A stretch of 64,000 nucleotides of DNA from Mucilaginibacter terrenus (lineage in GTDB: Bacteria > Bacteroidota > Bacteroidia > Sphingobacteriales > Sphingobacteriaceae), in the NCBI RefSeq assembly GCF_003432065.1, contig NZ_QWDE01000002.1, positions 965,392 to 1,029,391 on the forward strand. Reading direction: 5' to 3'. Below the pieces are notes generated by a model. The model ran no database searches, was not told the DNA's origin, and was given only the letters and a program-made list of their open reading frames with translations. This document shows positions 45,465 to 53,803 of the stretch, one piece after another. How positions within the stretch are numbered: position 1 is the first letter of the stretch; every line of letters starts with the position of its first letter. The position numbers were made by a program, and so were the translations under genes.

Positions 45465-46181
45465 ATGAAAAAGATACTATTGATGATAACCCTTGTGCTT
45501 GGCCTGAATGTTTTAGCCCATGCACAAACCAAAGCACACCGCAACCCTGAACAAAGAGCAGAGCGTTTAACCAAAATGCTTTCTGCCAAACTTAACCTGA
45601 GTGCTGATCAGTCAACCAAAGTAAAAGCGATTTTTTTGGCACGCGCTACACAGTTGCAAACCATAAAAGCAGACACAGCTGATAGGAAAGCACATCGTGC
45701 GCAGGTTAAAAATGTGTTGGCCAATACCGATAAAGAATTATCGGCGGTATTCAATACCAGTCAAAAAGAAGAGTACACCAAACTTAAAGCTGATATCAAA
45801 AGCAAGTTTGGGAAACGTGGACGCTTTGGTAAAGGCGATGTAGCACGTAACGGCAAACGTTTCCATAAGAACCCCGAGCAGCGTGCAGAACGTATGACCG
45901 GTATGCTGCAAAAGAAGCTGAACCTGAACGCCGATCAGTCTGCCAAAGTAAAGGCTATCTTTTTATCACGTGCAGCTCATGTAGACAGCTTAAGGTCTGC
46001 TCAGCCTGCGGATAAGAAATTTGATCGTGGCGCCTTTAAAGAAGTGAAGCAAAAAACTGATAAAGAGATAAGCGCAGTATTAACTGCCGATCAGCAAAAA
46101 GCTTACGAGCAGCTTAAAGCACAAAGGAAAGAACATCACAAAAACCGTAAGGATGTGATGGCTCCTGCCGAAGGCAAATAA
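45465..46181 (+). CDS. Secreted Spy-like protein with two tandem repeats
   Basis: From ATG 45465 a 238-residue protein with a signal peptide (KKILLMITLVLGLNVLAHAQ). The body consists of two copies of one ~90-residue module: the first opens HRNPEQRAERLTKML, the second HKNPEQRAERMTGML, both continue (S/N)ADQS(T/A)KVKAIFL(A/S)RA, and each ends in TDKE(L/I)SAVF/LT. The helical, Lys/Arg/Glu-rich modules resemble CpxP/Spy-type periplasmic chaperone or LTXXQ proteins. A clear internal duplication with one module per half. Confidence 0.8.
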   Translation: MKKILLMITLVLGLNVLAHAQTKAHRNPEQRAERLTKMLSAKLNLSADQSTKVKAIFLARATQLQTIKADTADRKAHRAQVKNVLANTDKELSAVFNTSQKEEYTKLKADIKSKFGKRGRFGKGDVARNGKRFHKNPEQRAERMTGMLQKKLNLNADQSAKVKAIFLSRAAHVDSLRSAQPADKKFDRGAFKEVKQKTDKEISAVLTADQQKAYEQLKAQRKEHHKNRKDVMAPAEGK

Positions 46182-46215
46182 GATATTTTAGCCGCTACTA
46201 TAACAATTTAAATCA

Positions 46216-46246
46216 ACGGGCATCCTGTAAAAGGGTGCCCGTTTTT
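46216..46246 (+). terminator. Intrinsic terminator after Spy-like gene
   Basis: ACGGGCATCC (46216-46225) and GGGTGCCCGT (46233-46242) pair with one G-T wobble around a 7-nt loop, followed by TTTT. Confidence 0.85.
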
Positions 46247-46311
46247 AATTACGTGCCATATAAAAAATATACCGTTACAAAGTATAACATTATATTAGTG
46301 CACTCAAACCT

Positions 46312-47106
46312 ATGGGCATTATAGTTCCGCAACTACGTACTGTTAACGTTACCCGTTATGTAACACCGCTACGCGAGGGGGGCTCGCTGCCTGCCATTGC
46401 CGAAGCTGACGACGATTTTCTGTACGTTCTTAAATTCAGAGGAGCAGGGCAGGGGCCAAAGGCGCTTATTGCAGAACTTATAGGCGGCGAGATCGCCCGG
46501 GTTCTAGGGTTCCGTATTCCTGAACTGGTATTTGTAAACTTAGATGAGGCTTTTGGCCGAACCGAACCCGACGAAGAAATCCAGGATTTGTTAAAATTTA
46601 GCGTGGGCTTAAACCTGGCGCTTCATTACCTTTCCGGCGCCATTACTTTTGATCCTACGGTAACTTACGTAGAGACCAAACTGGCATCGCAGATTGTGTG
46701 GCTGGATGCATTACTCACCAATGTAGACCGTACTCCGCGCAACACCAATATGCTGATGTGGCACAAGGAACTTTGGCTGATTGACCATGGTGCTGCATTG
46801 TATTTTCATCACAGTATGGAGAAGTGGGAAGAGCAGGCGCTTCGCCCGTTTGTTCAGATCAAAGACCATGTGCTTATTCGTCGCGCTGCAGATCTGAAAG
46901 AGGTAGATAAAGAATTTAAAGCCATCCTTACGCCGGAACAAATAAACGCTATTGTAGCTATCGTTCCTGATGAATGGCTGAACGACCGGTCGTTCGAAAC
47001 AGCCGATGAACAACGGCAGGTTTACGCCAAGTTCCTGAACACCCGGATTGCCAACTCTGATATTTTTGTAACCGAAGCACAACATGCAAGATCGCAGCTT
47101 ATTTGA
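46312..47106 (+). CDS. HipA-like protein kinase
   Basis: A 264-residue protein related to the C-terminal kinase half of HipA. Likely kinase residues: K41 in LYVLKFRG, D139 and N144 in LLTNVDRTPRNTNML (the HipA-type catalytic loop), and D158 in LWLIDHGAAL (the DFG-like metal-binding aspartate). It lacks the N-terminal subdomain of classical HipA (about 440 residues). No HipB-like antitoxin is adjacent. Instead its last 23 nt overlap the start of a DUF3037 gene, which implies tight coupling and a shared job. Could be a toxin-type Ser/Thr kinase or a modifying enzyme; this cannot be settled from sequence. Confidence 0.85.
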   Translation: MGIIVPQLRTVNVTRYVTPLREGGSLPAIAEADDDFLYVLKFRGAGQGPKALIAELIGGEIARVLGFRIPELVFVNLDEAFGRTEPDEEIQDLLKFSVGLNLALHYLSGAITFDPTVTYVETKLASQIVWLDALLTNVDRTPRNTNMLMWHKELWLIDHGAALYFHHSMEKWEEQALRPFVQIKDHVLIRRAADLKEVDKEFKAILTPEQINAIVAIVPDEWLNDRSFETADEQRQVYAKFLNTRIANSDIFVTEAQHARSQLI

Positions 47107-47467
47107 GTACGCCGTTATACGCGTAGTGCCCAGGGTAGAGCGCGAGGAGTTCATGAACGTGGGGGTGATACTGTATTGCAGCAAGCACAAGTACTTGAAG
47201 ATGCTGTACAAGCTGGATGCAGATCGTTTGCTGGCCTTTGCTAAAGATGTTGATGTTGAAGTGATCGAACAAAATCTGTCGTCGTTCAAACGCATCTGCG
47301 ATGGGGATAAAGATGGTGGTCCTATTGCCGAACTGGATGCACCATCGCGCTTTCGTTGGTTAACCGCGACACGCAGCACCGTAGTGCAAACCTCTAAGGT
47401 TCACCCCGGCTTCTGTAAAGATGGCGATAATGAATTGCAGAAGCTGTTCGATCAGCTGGTTAACTAA
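47084..47467 (+). CDS. DUF3037 protein overlapping the HipA-like gene
   Basis: A 127-residue protein of the DUF3037 family: FEYAVIRVVPRVEREEFMNVGVILYC at the start, LDADRLLAFAKDVDVEVIEQNL in the middle, and SRFRWLTATRSTVVQTSKVHPG near the end. ATG 47084 lies inside the preceding kinase gene. The family has no assigned function. The overlap argues that its product works with the HipA-like kinase, as substrate, regulator or antitoxin. No DNA-binding motif is visible. Confidence 0.88.
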   Translation: MQDRSLFEYAVIRVVPRVEREEFMNVGVILYCSKHKYLKMLYKLDADRLLAFAKDVDVEVIEQNLSSFKRICDGDKDGGPIAELDAPSRFRWLTATRSTVVQTSKVHPGFCKDGDNELQKLFDQLVN

Positions 47468-47511
47468 GATCTCACTATATCAAAATAAACTAAATCTCAA
47501 ATCTCTCAAAC

Positions 47512-47994
47512 ATGAAATCCAAATTCCTGCTTATTCCGCTGGTGTTATTAGCCGCCTGTAAAGGACCCGCTAAAGAAACAACCTCAACCAACGCCGGTAA
47601 CGACTCATCCGCTATTGCGCCAATCCAGGGTACATGGAAACTTATTTCCGCTACAAAGGTGACAAAGGGAGATACCTTGGTAACTTATCCTGAAAAAGGC
47701 CACAATGATGAAATGATTAAAGTTGTGAATGGCGATCATTTTGCATTTTTTAAACATGATCTTAAAGACGGCAGCAAGCCTATTTTTGATTCTGGTGCCG
47801 GCACCTATAGCTTAAGTGGCGATAATTACACCGAGAACCTGCAGTACTGCAACTACCGCGAATGGGAAGGTCATTCATTTGATTTTAAGGTTACCTTTAA
47901 GGGTGATACGCTGGTGCAAAAAGGCATAGAGAAAATAGACAGCCTTAAAATAGACCAGGAAATAGTAGAGACCTACGTCAAGATTAAGAAATAA
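47512..47994 (+). CDS. Lipocalin-like lipoprotein
   Basis: A 160-residue lipoprotein, lipobox LLAAC (Cys16). After a Thr/Ser/Asn-rich linker it reads PIQGTWKLISATKV, then beta strands (HFAFFKHDLKDGSKP, GAGTYSLSGDNYTENLQY, DFKVTFKGDTLVQKG), ending VETYVKIKK. This is the usual pattern of lipocalin-like domains in Bacteroidota secreted proteins. Nine nt separate it from the ThuA gene, so it probably belongs to that unit. Confidence 0.8.
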   Translation: MKSKFLLIPLVLLAACKGPAKETTSTNAGNDSSAIAPIQGTWKLISATKVTKGDTLVTYPEKGHNDEMIKVVNGDHFAFFKHDLKDGSKPIFDSGAGTYSLSGDNYTENLQYCNYREWEGHSFDFKVTFKGDTLVQKGIEKIDSLKIDQEIVETYVKIKK

Positions 47995-48002
47995 CAGTTG
48001 CT

Positions 48003-48845
48003 ATGAAAAATTTCAAATTGAAGCTCTTAACGGTAGCTTTGTTATGCCTGTGCGTTAATATCGCGTTTTCACAAAGCAAAACACGCTTTAACGTCATCGC
48101 CTTTTATACAGCTAAAAGCGACCAGGCGCACATCAGTTTTGTGCATGAGGCTAATAAGTGGTTCCCTCAGATGGCTAAAAAGCTGAACTTTGGTTACGAC
48201 TCTACCAACAACTGGAGCAACCTGAACGAAAAGTTCCTGAAAAAATACCAGGTGATCGTATTCCTGGATACCCGCCCGGAAGACCCGGCGCAAAGGGCCG
48301 CCTTTAAAAAGTATATGGATAGTGGCGGCGGCTGGATGGGTTTTCACTTTTCGGCATTCGCCCTTACCCCGTCAGACTTTAACCAGGACTGGGATTGGTA
48401 CCATAACGAGTTCCTGGGTTCAGGGCAGTACGGCAGCAACACCTGGAGGCCGACATCGGCTTTCCTTAGGGTAGAGGATCGCAAACACCCGGCCACTAAG
48501 AACATGCCCAAACTTTTTAAGGCTTCGCCAAACGAGTGGTACCGATGGGAAAAAGACTTGCGCAAAAACCCGAACATCAGGATACTGGCTTCTATAGACT
48601 CCAGCAGCTTCCCGCTGGGTACCGGCCCTAAACAGCACGAAATCTGGCACAGCGGTTATTACCCGGTTGTTTGGACCAATGTCAACTATAAGATGATCTA
48701 TTTTAACATGGGGCATAATGATATTGACTACGAAGGAAAAACCAACAAGGACCTCTCGCACACGCTCAATAATCCTGAAGAGGACAAGCTGATATTGGAT
48801 GCCCTGCAATGGTTGGGCACTGGTAAGCGTGTCAGCAAAAAATAA
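48003..48845 (+). CDS. ThuA-domain secreted protein
   Basis: A 280-residue protein with a signal peptide (ALLCLCVNIAFSQ). The mature protein is a ThuA-type domain of glutamine-amidotransferase-like fold: FNVIAFYTAKSDQAHISFV at the start, YQVIVFLDTRPEDPAQRAAF, then GGGWMGFHFSAFALTP, HEWxx-like region WYRWEKDLRKNPN, and HEIWHSGYYPVVWTN with YFNMGHND near the end. ThuA proteins act in trehalose or other sugar metabolism; here secretion and neighbours suggest a role in extracellular sugar processing. Confidence 0.92.
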   Translation: MKNFKLKLLTVALLCLCVNIAFSQSKTRFNVIAFYTAKSDQAHISFVHEANKWFPQMAKKLNFGYDSTNNWSNLNEKFLKKYQVIVFLDTRPEDPAQRAAFKKYMDSGGGWMGFHFSAFALTPSDFNQDWDWYHNEFLGSGQYGSNTWRPTSAFLRVEDRKHPATKNMPKLFKASPNEWYRWEKDLRKNPNIRILASIDSSSFPLGTGPKQHEIWHSGYYPVVWTNVNYKMIYFNMGHNDIDYEGKTNKDLSHTLNNPEEDKLILDALQWLGTGKRVSKK

Positions 48846-48875
48846 TTACACGAGGTTAAAGCGCATCGTTAACTG

Positions 48876-48914
48876 CAGTCAGCTAGTTGGAAAGTATTCC
48901 AAACTAGCTGACTG
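48876..48914. repeat. Hairpin after ThuA gene
   Basis: CAGTCAGCTAGTTGGAA and TTCCAAACTAGCTGACTG are complementary apart from one bulged base, with a 4-nt loop. No T-run follows. Probably an mRNA 3'-end structure. Confidence 0.6.
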
Positions 48915-49004
48915 GCAGCACAATGATGCATGTGTAGTTTGGTATTAAACCGTATCACTAAGCTTTCAAAACCTTAAAAGACAGTTAGTTGGTGTTTATT
49001 TTAC

Positions 49005-49036
49005 TTGTTTGTTATGCGCAAACTTTAATAGATTTG
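49005..49036 (+). promoter_or_regulatory. Promoter of the GH30 gene
   Basis: TAGATTTG (49029-49036) is an exact TAnnTTTG match, with TTG at 49005-49007 (spacer 21 nt) or TTTG at 49008-49011 (spacer 17 nt) as the -33 element. The ATG is at 49077. Confidence 0.6.
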
Positions 49037-49076
49037 GCTGCTTTATGAACAAATAGGTAATCCCCACAAACTAATA

Positions 49077-50534
49077 ATGAAAACAGGAACTTTAATAGCC
49101 GGAATGATATGCTTTTCGGCATCCGTGTTTGGGCAGGCTGCCAAGCCTAAAACGCTCTACTCAGCAGCAAATAAAACCGTAAAAGTATTCATAACCGTAA
49201 AAGGGTCAGACAAGCGTCTTGCACCGGCTTCTGCGCTAACATTCAAGAACAGTCCGCAACCGCCGGAAACAGAAACAGTAGTATTTGTAGATCCTGCAAA
49301 AACTTTCCAAACCATGATAGGGATTGGCGGAGCGCTTACAGATGCATCGGCAGAAACCTTTTACAAACTGCCGAAGGAGAAGCAAAAGGAGTTCCTGGCT
49401 GCCTACTATGACAAGAACATTGGTATAGGTTATTCCTTTGGCCGTACCAGCATCATGAGCACCGACTTTAGCACGGATAGTTACAGCTATATAAAAGAGG
49501 GAGATGCTGCACTCAAAACTTTCGATATTAGCCACGATAAGAAATACCGTATACCTTTCATAAAAGAGATCACCGCTGCGGCAGGTGGTAAACTAACCAT
49601 GTTTGTATCGCCATGGAGCCCGCCGGCTTTTATGAAAACCAATAATAGCGTGCTGCACGGCGGTAAGCTTAAAAAAGAGTTTGACCAAAGCTGGGCCAAT
49701 TTCTACGTGAAGTTTATTAAAACTTACGAAGCGGCCGGTATTCCTATATGGGGCCTCTCAGTGCAGAACGAGCCTATGGCTACCCAAACCTGGGAATCGT
49801 GCAACTACACTGCCGAAGAAGAACGCGATTTTGTTAAAAACTTTTTAGGTCCAACACTGGCTAAAGGTGGTTTGTCATCAAAAAAGTTAATAGTTTGGGA
49901 CCACAACCGCGACCTGATGTACCAGCGCGCCAGCACTATACTGGAAGACCCTGCCGCTTCTAAATACATCTGGGGGATAGGCTTTCACTGGTACGAAACC
50001 TGGACCGGCGCGGGTCAGAACTTTGAGAACGTACGTTTAACCCACGCTGCCTTCCCCGATAAGAACCTGGTATTTACCGAAGGCTGTGTAGAGAAATTTG
50101 ATTTTGACAAGTTGAAGGACTGGTCGTTAGGCGAGCGTTATGGTTTGTCAATGATTAACGATTTTAACGGCGGTACGGTAGCGTGGACAGACTGGAACGT
50201 TCTGCTGGACGAAAAAGGCGGGCCGAACCACGTAGGCAACTTCTGTTTTGCGCCGGTACACGCCGATACCCGCAACGGCGAACTGATCTACACAAACTCT
50301 TACTACTACATGGGGCATTTCAGCAAGTTCATCCGTCCGGGTGCAAAACGCGTTGCAGCATCTGCAAGCCGCGATAAACTGCTAACCACTGCTTACATGA
50401 ATACAGATGGCAAACTTGCCGTTGTTGTAATGAACCGTACCGATGAAAAAATTGAATATAGCCTGTGGATTAAAGGCAAAGCTGCAAAAACTGTTGCCGA
50501 ACCACATTCAATAGCAACGCTGGTGGTACAGTAG
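49077..50534 (+). CDS. Secreted glycoside hydrolase family 30
   Basis: A 485-residue secreted hydrolase with a signal peptide ending near VFGQ (residue 20). The (beta/alpha)8 barrel of GH30 is marked by MIGIGGALTDASAETF, the acid/base glutamate E232 in SVQNEPMATQTWESC, and the nucleophile E335 in LVFTEGC. The closing ~75 residues form the beta-sandwich (VVVMNRTDEKIEYSLWIKG). Members are beta-glucosidases/glucosylceramidases or related retaining enzymes acting on beta-linked glucose, xylose or galactose; the exact bond is not readable. It is followed after 166 nt by a lipoprotein hydrolase. Confidence 0.93.
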   Translation: MKTGTLIAGMICFSASVFGQAAKPKTLYSAANKTVKVFITVKGSDKRLAPASALTFKNSPQPPETETVVFVDPAKTFQTMIGIGGALTDASAETFYKLPKEKQKEFLAAYYDKNIGIGYSFGRTSIMSTDFSTDSYSYIKEGDAALKTFDISHDKKYRIPFIKEITAAAGGKLTMFVSPWSPPAFMKTNNSVLHGGKLKKEFDQSWANFYVKFIKTYEAAGIPIWGLSVQNEPMATQTWESCNYTAEEERDFVKNFLGPTLAKGGLSSKKLIVWDHNRDLMYQRASTILEDPAASKYIWGIGFHWYETWTGAGQNFENVRLTHAAFPDKNLVFTEGCVEKFDFDKLKDWSLGERYGLSMINDFNGGTVAWTDWNVLLDEKGGPNHVGNFCFAPVHADTRNGELIYTNSYYYMGHFSKFIRPGAKRVAASASRDKLLTTAYMNTDGKLAVVVMNRTDEKIEYSLWIKGKAAKTVAEPHSIATLVVQ

Positions 50535-50554
50535 GTTCACGCTAAGCCCATAAG

Positions 50555-50586
50555 AAACGCCCCGGTAAATGCCGAGGCGTTTTGCG
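50555..50586 (+). terminator. Terminator after GH30 gene
   Basis: AAACGCCCCGG (50555-50565) and CCGAGGCGTTT (50572-50582) pair except for one C-A mismatch around a 6-nt loop; the next bases are T then GCG, so the T-run is short. Confidence 0.55.
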
Positions 50587-50700
50587 TTTATGCAATTTAG
50601 AGATACTTAGAACAACCACATCGAATAAGGTAATCACCTGGTGTTTTGAGTTTTGGCACGTATAGTGTTTCATTATGATATCAATAACAAAACATCTAAC

Positions 50701-51837
50701 ATGAAAACTAAAATGCTAAATTTTGCAGTCCTTGTAGCTATTGCCGGGATTGTTGCCTGTAAGGGGAGCGGATCTTCCTCAACTCCGGCGGACAGCGCAG
50801 CATCTGATACTGCTGCGATAAAAACTGCCGATACAACCACGAAAGAAATTAAACCAAAAGGTGCAGCACCTGCATGGGCACCGAATATGAAGCCCGAAAT
50901 GCAGGCTGTTATAGAAAAGCTCGAAAGCTATGGCGACAAACCTATTCCCAAGCTTACCGCGCAAGAAGCACGTAAGAACCACACTCCTACAGATGCGGTG
51001 ATGGATTTAATGAAAGACAACAACATCCCTAAACCAGTATTTAAAGTAGATACTGCCGGCAAAGAAATTCCGGTGGCAGGCGGCAGCATACACGCGCGGG
51101 TATACACTCCTAAAAGCGGCAAGAGCGTTTATCCGGTAATAGTTTATTACCATGGTGGTGGTTTTGTAATAGCTAACCTGGATGTTTATGATGCGTCTGC
51201 AAACGTATTAGCAGAGAAAACAGATGCTATTGTCGTGTCAGTTGCTTATCGCCTCGCACCCGAGCATAAATTCCCAACCGCTCATGACGATGCATTTGCA
51301 GCCTACAAATGGGTATTGGCAAACGCAGCTTCTATTCATGGCGATGCTAAAAAGGTAGCTGTAGCTGGTGAAAGTGCCGGTGGTAATCTGGCAATAAACA
51401 CAGCTATCAAAGCGCGTGATACTAAGATCGCGCTGCCAACAGCTATAATAGCGGTTTACCCGGTAGCCGGGTCGGACATGAACACCAAGTCTTACACAAA
51501 AAACGCAGCTGCAAAGCCATTAGATAAACCAATGATGATGTGGTTTGTGAAGAATTATCTCAACAGCATGGCTGAAGGTAAAGACACACGCATAAACCTG
51601 GTAGCTGCCAATTTAAAAGGACTGCCGCCAACTACTATTATAACGGATGAAATAGACCCGCTGCAAAGCGAGGGTATGATGCTGGCAGACAAGCTAAAAG
51701 CAGCCGGCGTAAAGGTTGACAGCAAAAATTGGGATGGTGTAACCCACGAGTTTTTTGGTATGGGTGCCCTAGTACCTCAAGCTAAAGAAGCAGAAACTTA
51801 TGCTGTAGACCAGCTTAAAAAGGCCTTTGGCATGTAA
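50701..51837 (+). CDS. Lipoprotein alpha/beta hydrolase (HSL type)
   Basis: From ATG 50701 a 378-residue lipoprotein (lipobox IVAC, Cys20). The mature enzyme is an alpha/beta hydrolase of the hormone-sensitive-lipase group: oxyanion motif HGGG (151-154, YYHGGGFVIANL), nucleophile S225 in GESAGGN, aspartate in IIITDEIDPLQSEG-like segment and histidine in DGVTHEFFGMG. These are typically carboxylesterases or deacetylases. In this setting it may remove acetyl or feruloyl groups from polysaccharides. A Thr/Ser/Asp-rich linker follows the lipid anchor. Substrate unconfirmed. Confidence 0.9.
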   Translation: MKTKMLNFAVLVAIAGIVACKGSGSSSTPADSAASDTAAIKTADTTTKEIKPKGAAPAWAPNMKPEMQAVIEKLESYGDKPIPKLTAQEARKNHTPTDAVMDLMKDNNIPKPVFKVDTAGKEIPVAGGSIHARVYTPKSGKSVYPVIVYYHGGGFVIANLDVYDASANVLAEKTDAIVVSVAYRLAPEHKFPTAHDDAFAAYKWVLANAASIHGDAKKVAVAGESAGGNLAINTAIKARDTKIALPTAIIAVYPVAGSDMNTKSYTKNAAAKPLDKPMMMWFVKNYLNSMAEGKDTRINLVAANLKGLPPTTIITDEIDPLQSEGMMLADKLKAAGVKVDSKNWDGVTHEFFGMGALVPQAKEAETYAVDQLKKAFGM

Positions 51838-51853
51838 GCTCCTTAAAACGCAA

Positions 51854-51890
51854 AAGAACGGCTACCTTTAAGGTGGCCGTTCTTGTTTGT
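51854..51890 (+). terminator. Intrinsic terminator after the lipoprotein hydrolase
   Basis: AAGAACGGCTACC (51854-51866) and GGTGGCCGTTCTT (51872-51884) pair with one wobble around a 5-nt loop, then GTTTGT. Confidence 0.75.
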
Positions 51891-51950
51891 GGTTTAATAA
51901 TTCGCTTCTAACAACTATTTGGCGTTGCAAGCACATAGAGCGGTTATCCT

Positions 51951-51958
51951 TATATTTG
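51951..51958 (+). promoter_or_regulatory. Putative -7 element of the GH43-type gene
   Basis: TATATTTG matches TAnnTTTG exactly and ends 18 nt before the ATG at 51977. GTTG at 51924-51927 could serve as -33 with a 23-nt spacer, which is slightly long. Confidence 0.45.
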
Positions 51959-51976
51959 CGCTACCAACTGTAGCCT

Positions 51977-53728
51977 ATGAAAATCCGCTTTGCTTTTACC
52001 CTGTTGCTCACTGCACTTTTTTTTGTCGCTTCCGCACAAACCAAACAACTTACTTACTGCAACCCCCTCAATATTGATTACGGCTATACGCCGTTTGAGA
52101 ACTTTGCAGCATGGGGCAAACACCGCGCCACTGCAGATCCGACAGTTACATATTTCAAAGGAAATTACTACCTGTTCAGCACCAACCAGTTTGGCTACTG
52201 GTGGAGCCCCGATATGCTTAGCTGGAAATTTGTGTCCCGCAAGTTTGTGCGACCTTATAACGAGGTGAAAGGCGATGAGTTGTGCGCACCGGCAATCCTG
52301 GTTTTAGGTGATACCCTGCTGGTGATAGGTTCTACCTACAATAAAGACTTCACGCTCTGGATGAGCACCGACCCTACGCATGATACCTGGAAAGCTGCTA
52401 AGGACTACTTCCAGGTAGGCGCCTGGGACCCGGGCATGTTTGCCGACGATGATGGTCGCGTTTACATTTATCACGGCAGCAGTAACACCCTGCCGCTGTA
52501 CGGACAGGAGATAGACCGCAAAACCTTTGAGCCTATCGGCCCTAAAAAGGAGATGATAAAGCTGGACTGGAAAGAGCACGGCTGGGAGCGCTTTGGCGAG
52601 AACAACGACAATGTATTCCTCACCGGCTTTATGGAAGGCAGCTGGATGAACAAACATAACGGCAAGTATTACCTGCAGTACGGTGCACCCGGCACCGAAG
52701 GTAAAGGCTACGGAGATGGCGTTTACGTAGGCGATAAGCCCCTTGGTCCGTTTAAGTACCAAAGCCACAACCCGTTCAGCTACAAACCGGGCGGCTTTGC
52801 CAAAGGTGCCGGTCACGGCGGTACCTGGGCGGATAAGTACGGCAATTACTGGCACATCAGCACCATGGTGGTAGATGTAAAAAATAACTTCGAACGCCGC
52901 ATAGGTTTCTGGCCGGCTGGATTCGATAAAGATGGCATCCTGTACACCAACACCGCTTACGGCGATTACCCGCACTACCTGTCGGCAGGTAAAGAGGATC
53001 ACCTCAAAAGTAATTTTACCGGCTGGATGCTGCTGAACTACAATAAACCGGTGCAGGTATCGTCAACCCTGGGCGCTTACGTACCCAATCTTGCCGTTGA
53101 TGAAGATATAAAAACCTACTGGAGCGCAAAGACTGCCAACAAAGGGGAGTGGATACAAACCGATTTGGGCGATGTAAGTACCATCCGCGCTATACAGCTT
53201 AACTATGCCGACCAGGATGCTACCTTTATGGGAAAATCATTGGGTGTTTACCATCAGTACATCATCACCTCGTCAACAGATGGGAAAACCTGGAAAACGC
53301 TTGTTGATAAAAGCAGGAACAAGACCGACGTACCGCACGACTACATCGAACTTAAAACACCTGCAAAAGCGCGTTACCTGCGGCTAACCAACCTGCATAT
53401 GCCTACAGGCAAGTTTGCTATATCTGGTTTCAGGGTGTTTGGCAAGGGTGCAGGTGTAGCGCCAGACACGGTTCGCAACCTCATTGTGCTTCGTGGCGAT
53501 GCTGAGCGCCGCAATAGCTGGATACGCTGGAGGCAAACCGATGGTGCTGTTGGTTATACTATCTATATGGGCACCGCACCGGACAAGCTGTATAACAACA
53601 TAATGGTATACAACACCAACGAGTACTACTTTAACGGTATGGAAAAAAGCCAGCCATATTATTTCCAGATAGAAGCATTTAACGAGAATGGTATAAGTAA
53701 ACGGACGAAGGTGATAAAGGTGGAATAG
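51977..53728 (+). CDS. Secreted GH43-type hydrolase with carbohydrate-binding and FN3 parts
   Basis: A 583-residue secreted protein. Signal peptide ends near SAQ (about 21). A five-bladed propeller of GH43/117 type runs to about residue 345, with likely catalytic residues D54 (ATADPTVTYF), D151 (GAWDPGMF) and E220 (GFMEGSWMNK). Residues ~350-495 look like an F5/8 type C (CBM32-like) domain (NLAVDEDIKTYWSAK, IQTDLGDVSTIRAIQLNYA, YLRLTNLHMPTGKFAISGFRVFG), and the tail (~500-583) like an FN3-type module (GYTIYMGTAPDKLYN, YYFQIEAFNENG). Probably an arabinosidase/xylosidase-like exo-enzyme; substrate not determinable. Confidence 0.88.
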   Translation: MKIRFAFTLLLTALFFVASAQTKQLTYCNPLNIDYGYTPFENFAAWGKHRATADPTVTYFKGNYYLFSTNQFGYWWSPDMLSWKFVSRKFVRPYNEVKGDELCAPAILVLGDTLLVIGSTYNKDFTLWMSTDPTHDTWKAAKDYFQVGAWDPGMFADDDGRVYIYHGSSNTLPLYGQEIDRKTFEPIGPKKEMIKLDWKEHGWERFGENNDNVFLTGFMEGSWMNKHNGKYYLQYGAPGTEGKGYGDGVYVGDKPLGPFKYQSHNPFSYKPGGFAKGAGHGGTWADKYGNYWHISTMVVDVKNNFERRIGFWPAGFDKDGILYTNTAYGDYPHYLSAGKEDHLKSNFTGWMLLNYNKPVQVSSTLGAYVPNLAVDEDIKTYWSAKTANKGEWIQTDLGDVSTIRAIQLNYADQDATFMGKSLGVYHQYIITSSTDGKTWKTLVDKSRNKTDVPHDYIELKTPAKARYLRLTNLHMPTGKFAISGFRVFGKGAGVAPDTVRNLIVLRGDAERRNSWIRWRQTDGAVGYTIYMGTAPDKLYNNIMVYNTNEYYFNGMEKSQPYYFQIEAFNENGISKRTKVIKVE

Positions 53729-53735
53729 TATTTTA

Positions 53736-53762
53736 TCGTCATTGCGAGGAACGAAGCAATCT
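53736..53762 (+). repeat. Single arm of the 27-nt dispersed repeat
   Basis: Identical over 27 nt to the left arm of the inverted repeat at 9923-10003 (core GTCATTGCGAGGAACGAAGC). Here no inverted partner is nearby. Confidence 0.85.
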
Positions 53763-53803
53763 CTTAAGATTTATTAGTACCCGTTAAGTAAAATAGTTAG
53801 TGT

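Noticed and set aside
46312..47106. Complete HipBA toxin-antitoxin system.
   Set aside because: No helix-turn-helix HipB gene on either side and the kinase lacks the HipA N-terminal part.
52304..53002. 232-residue minus-strand frame opposite the GH43-type gene.
   Set aside because: Long only because of codon structure of the real gene; sequence is Val/Ala-rich without motifs.
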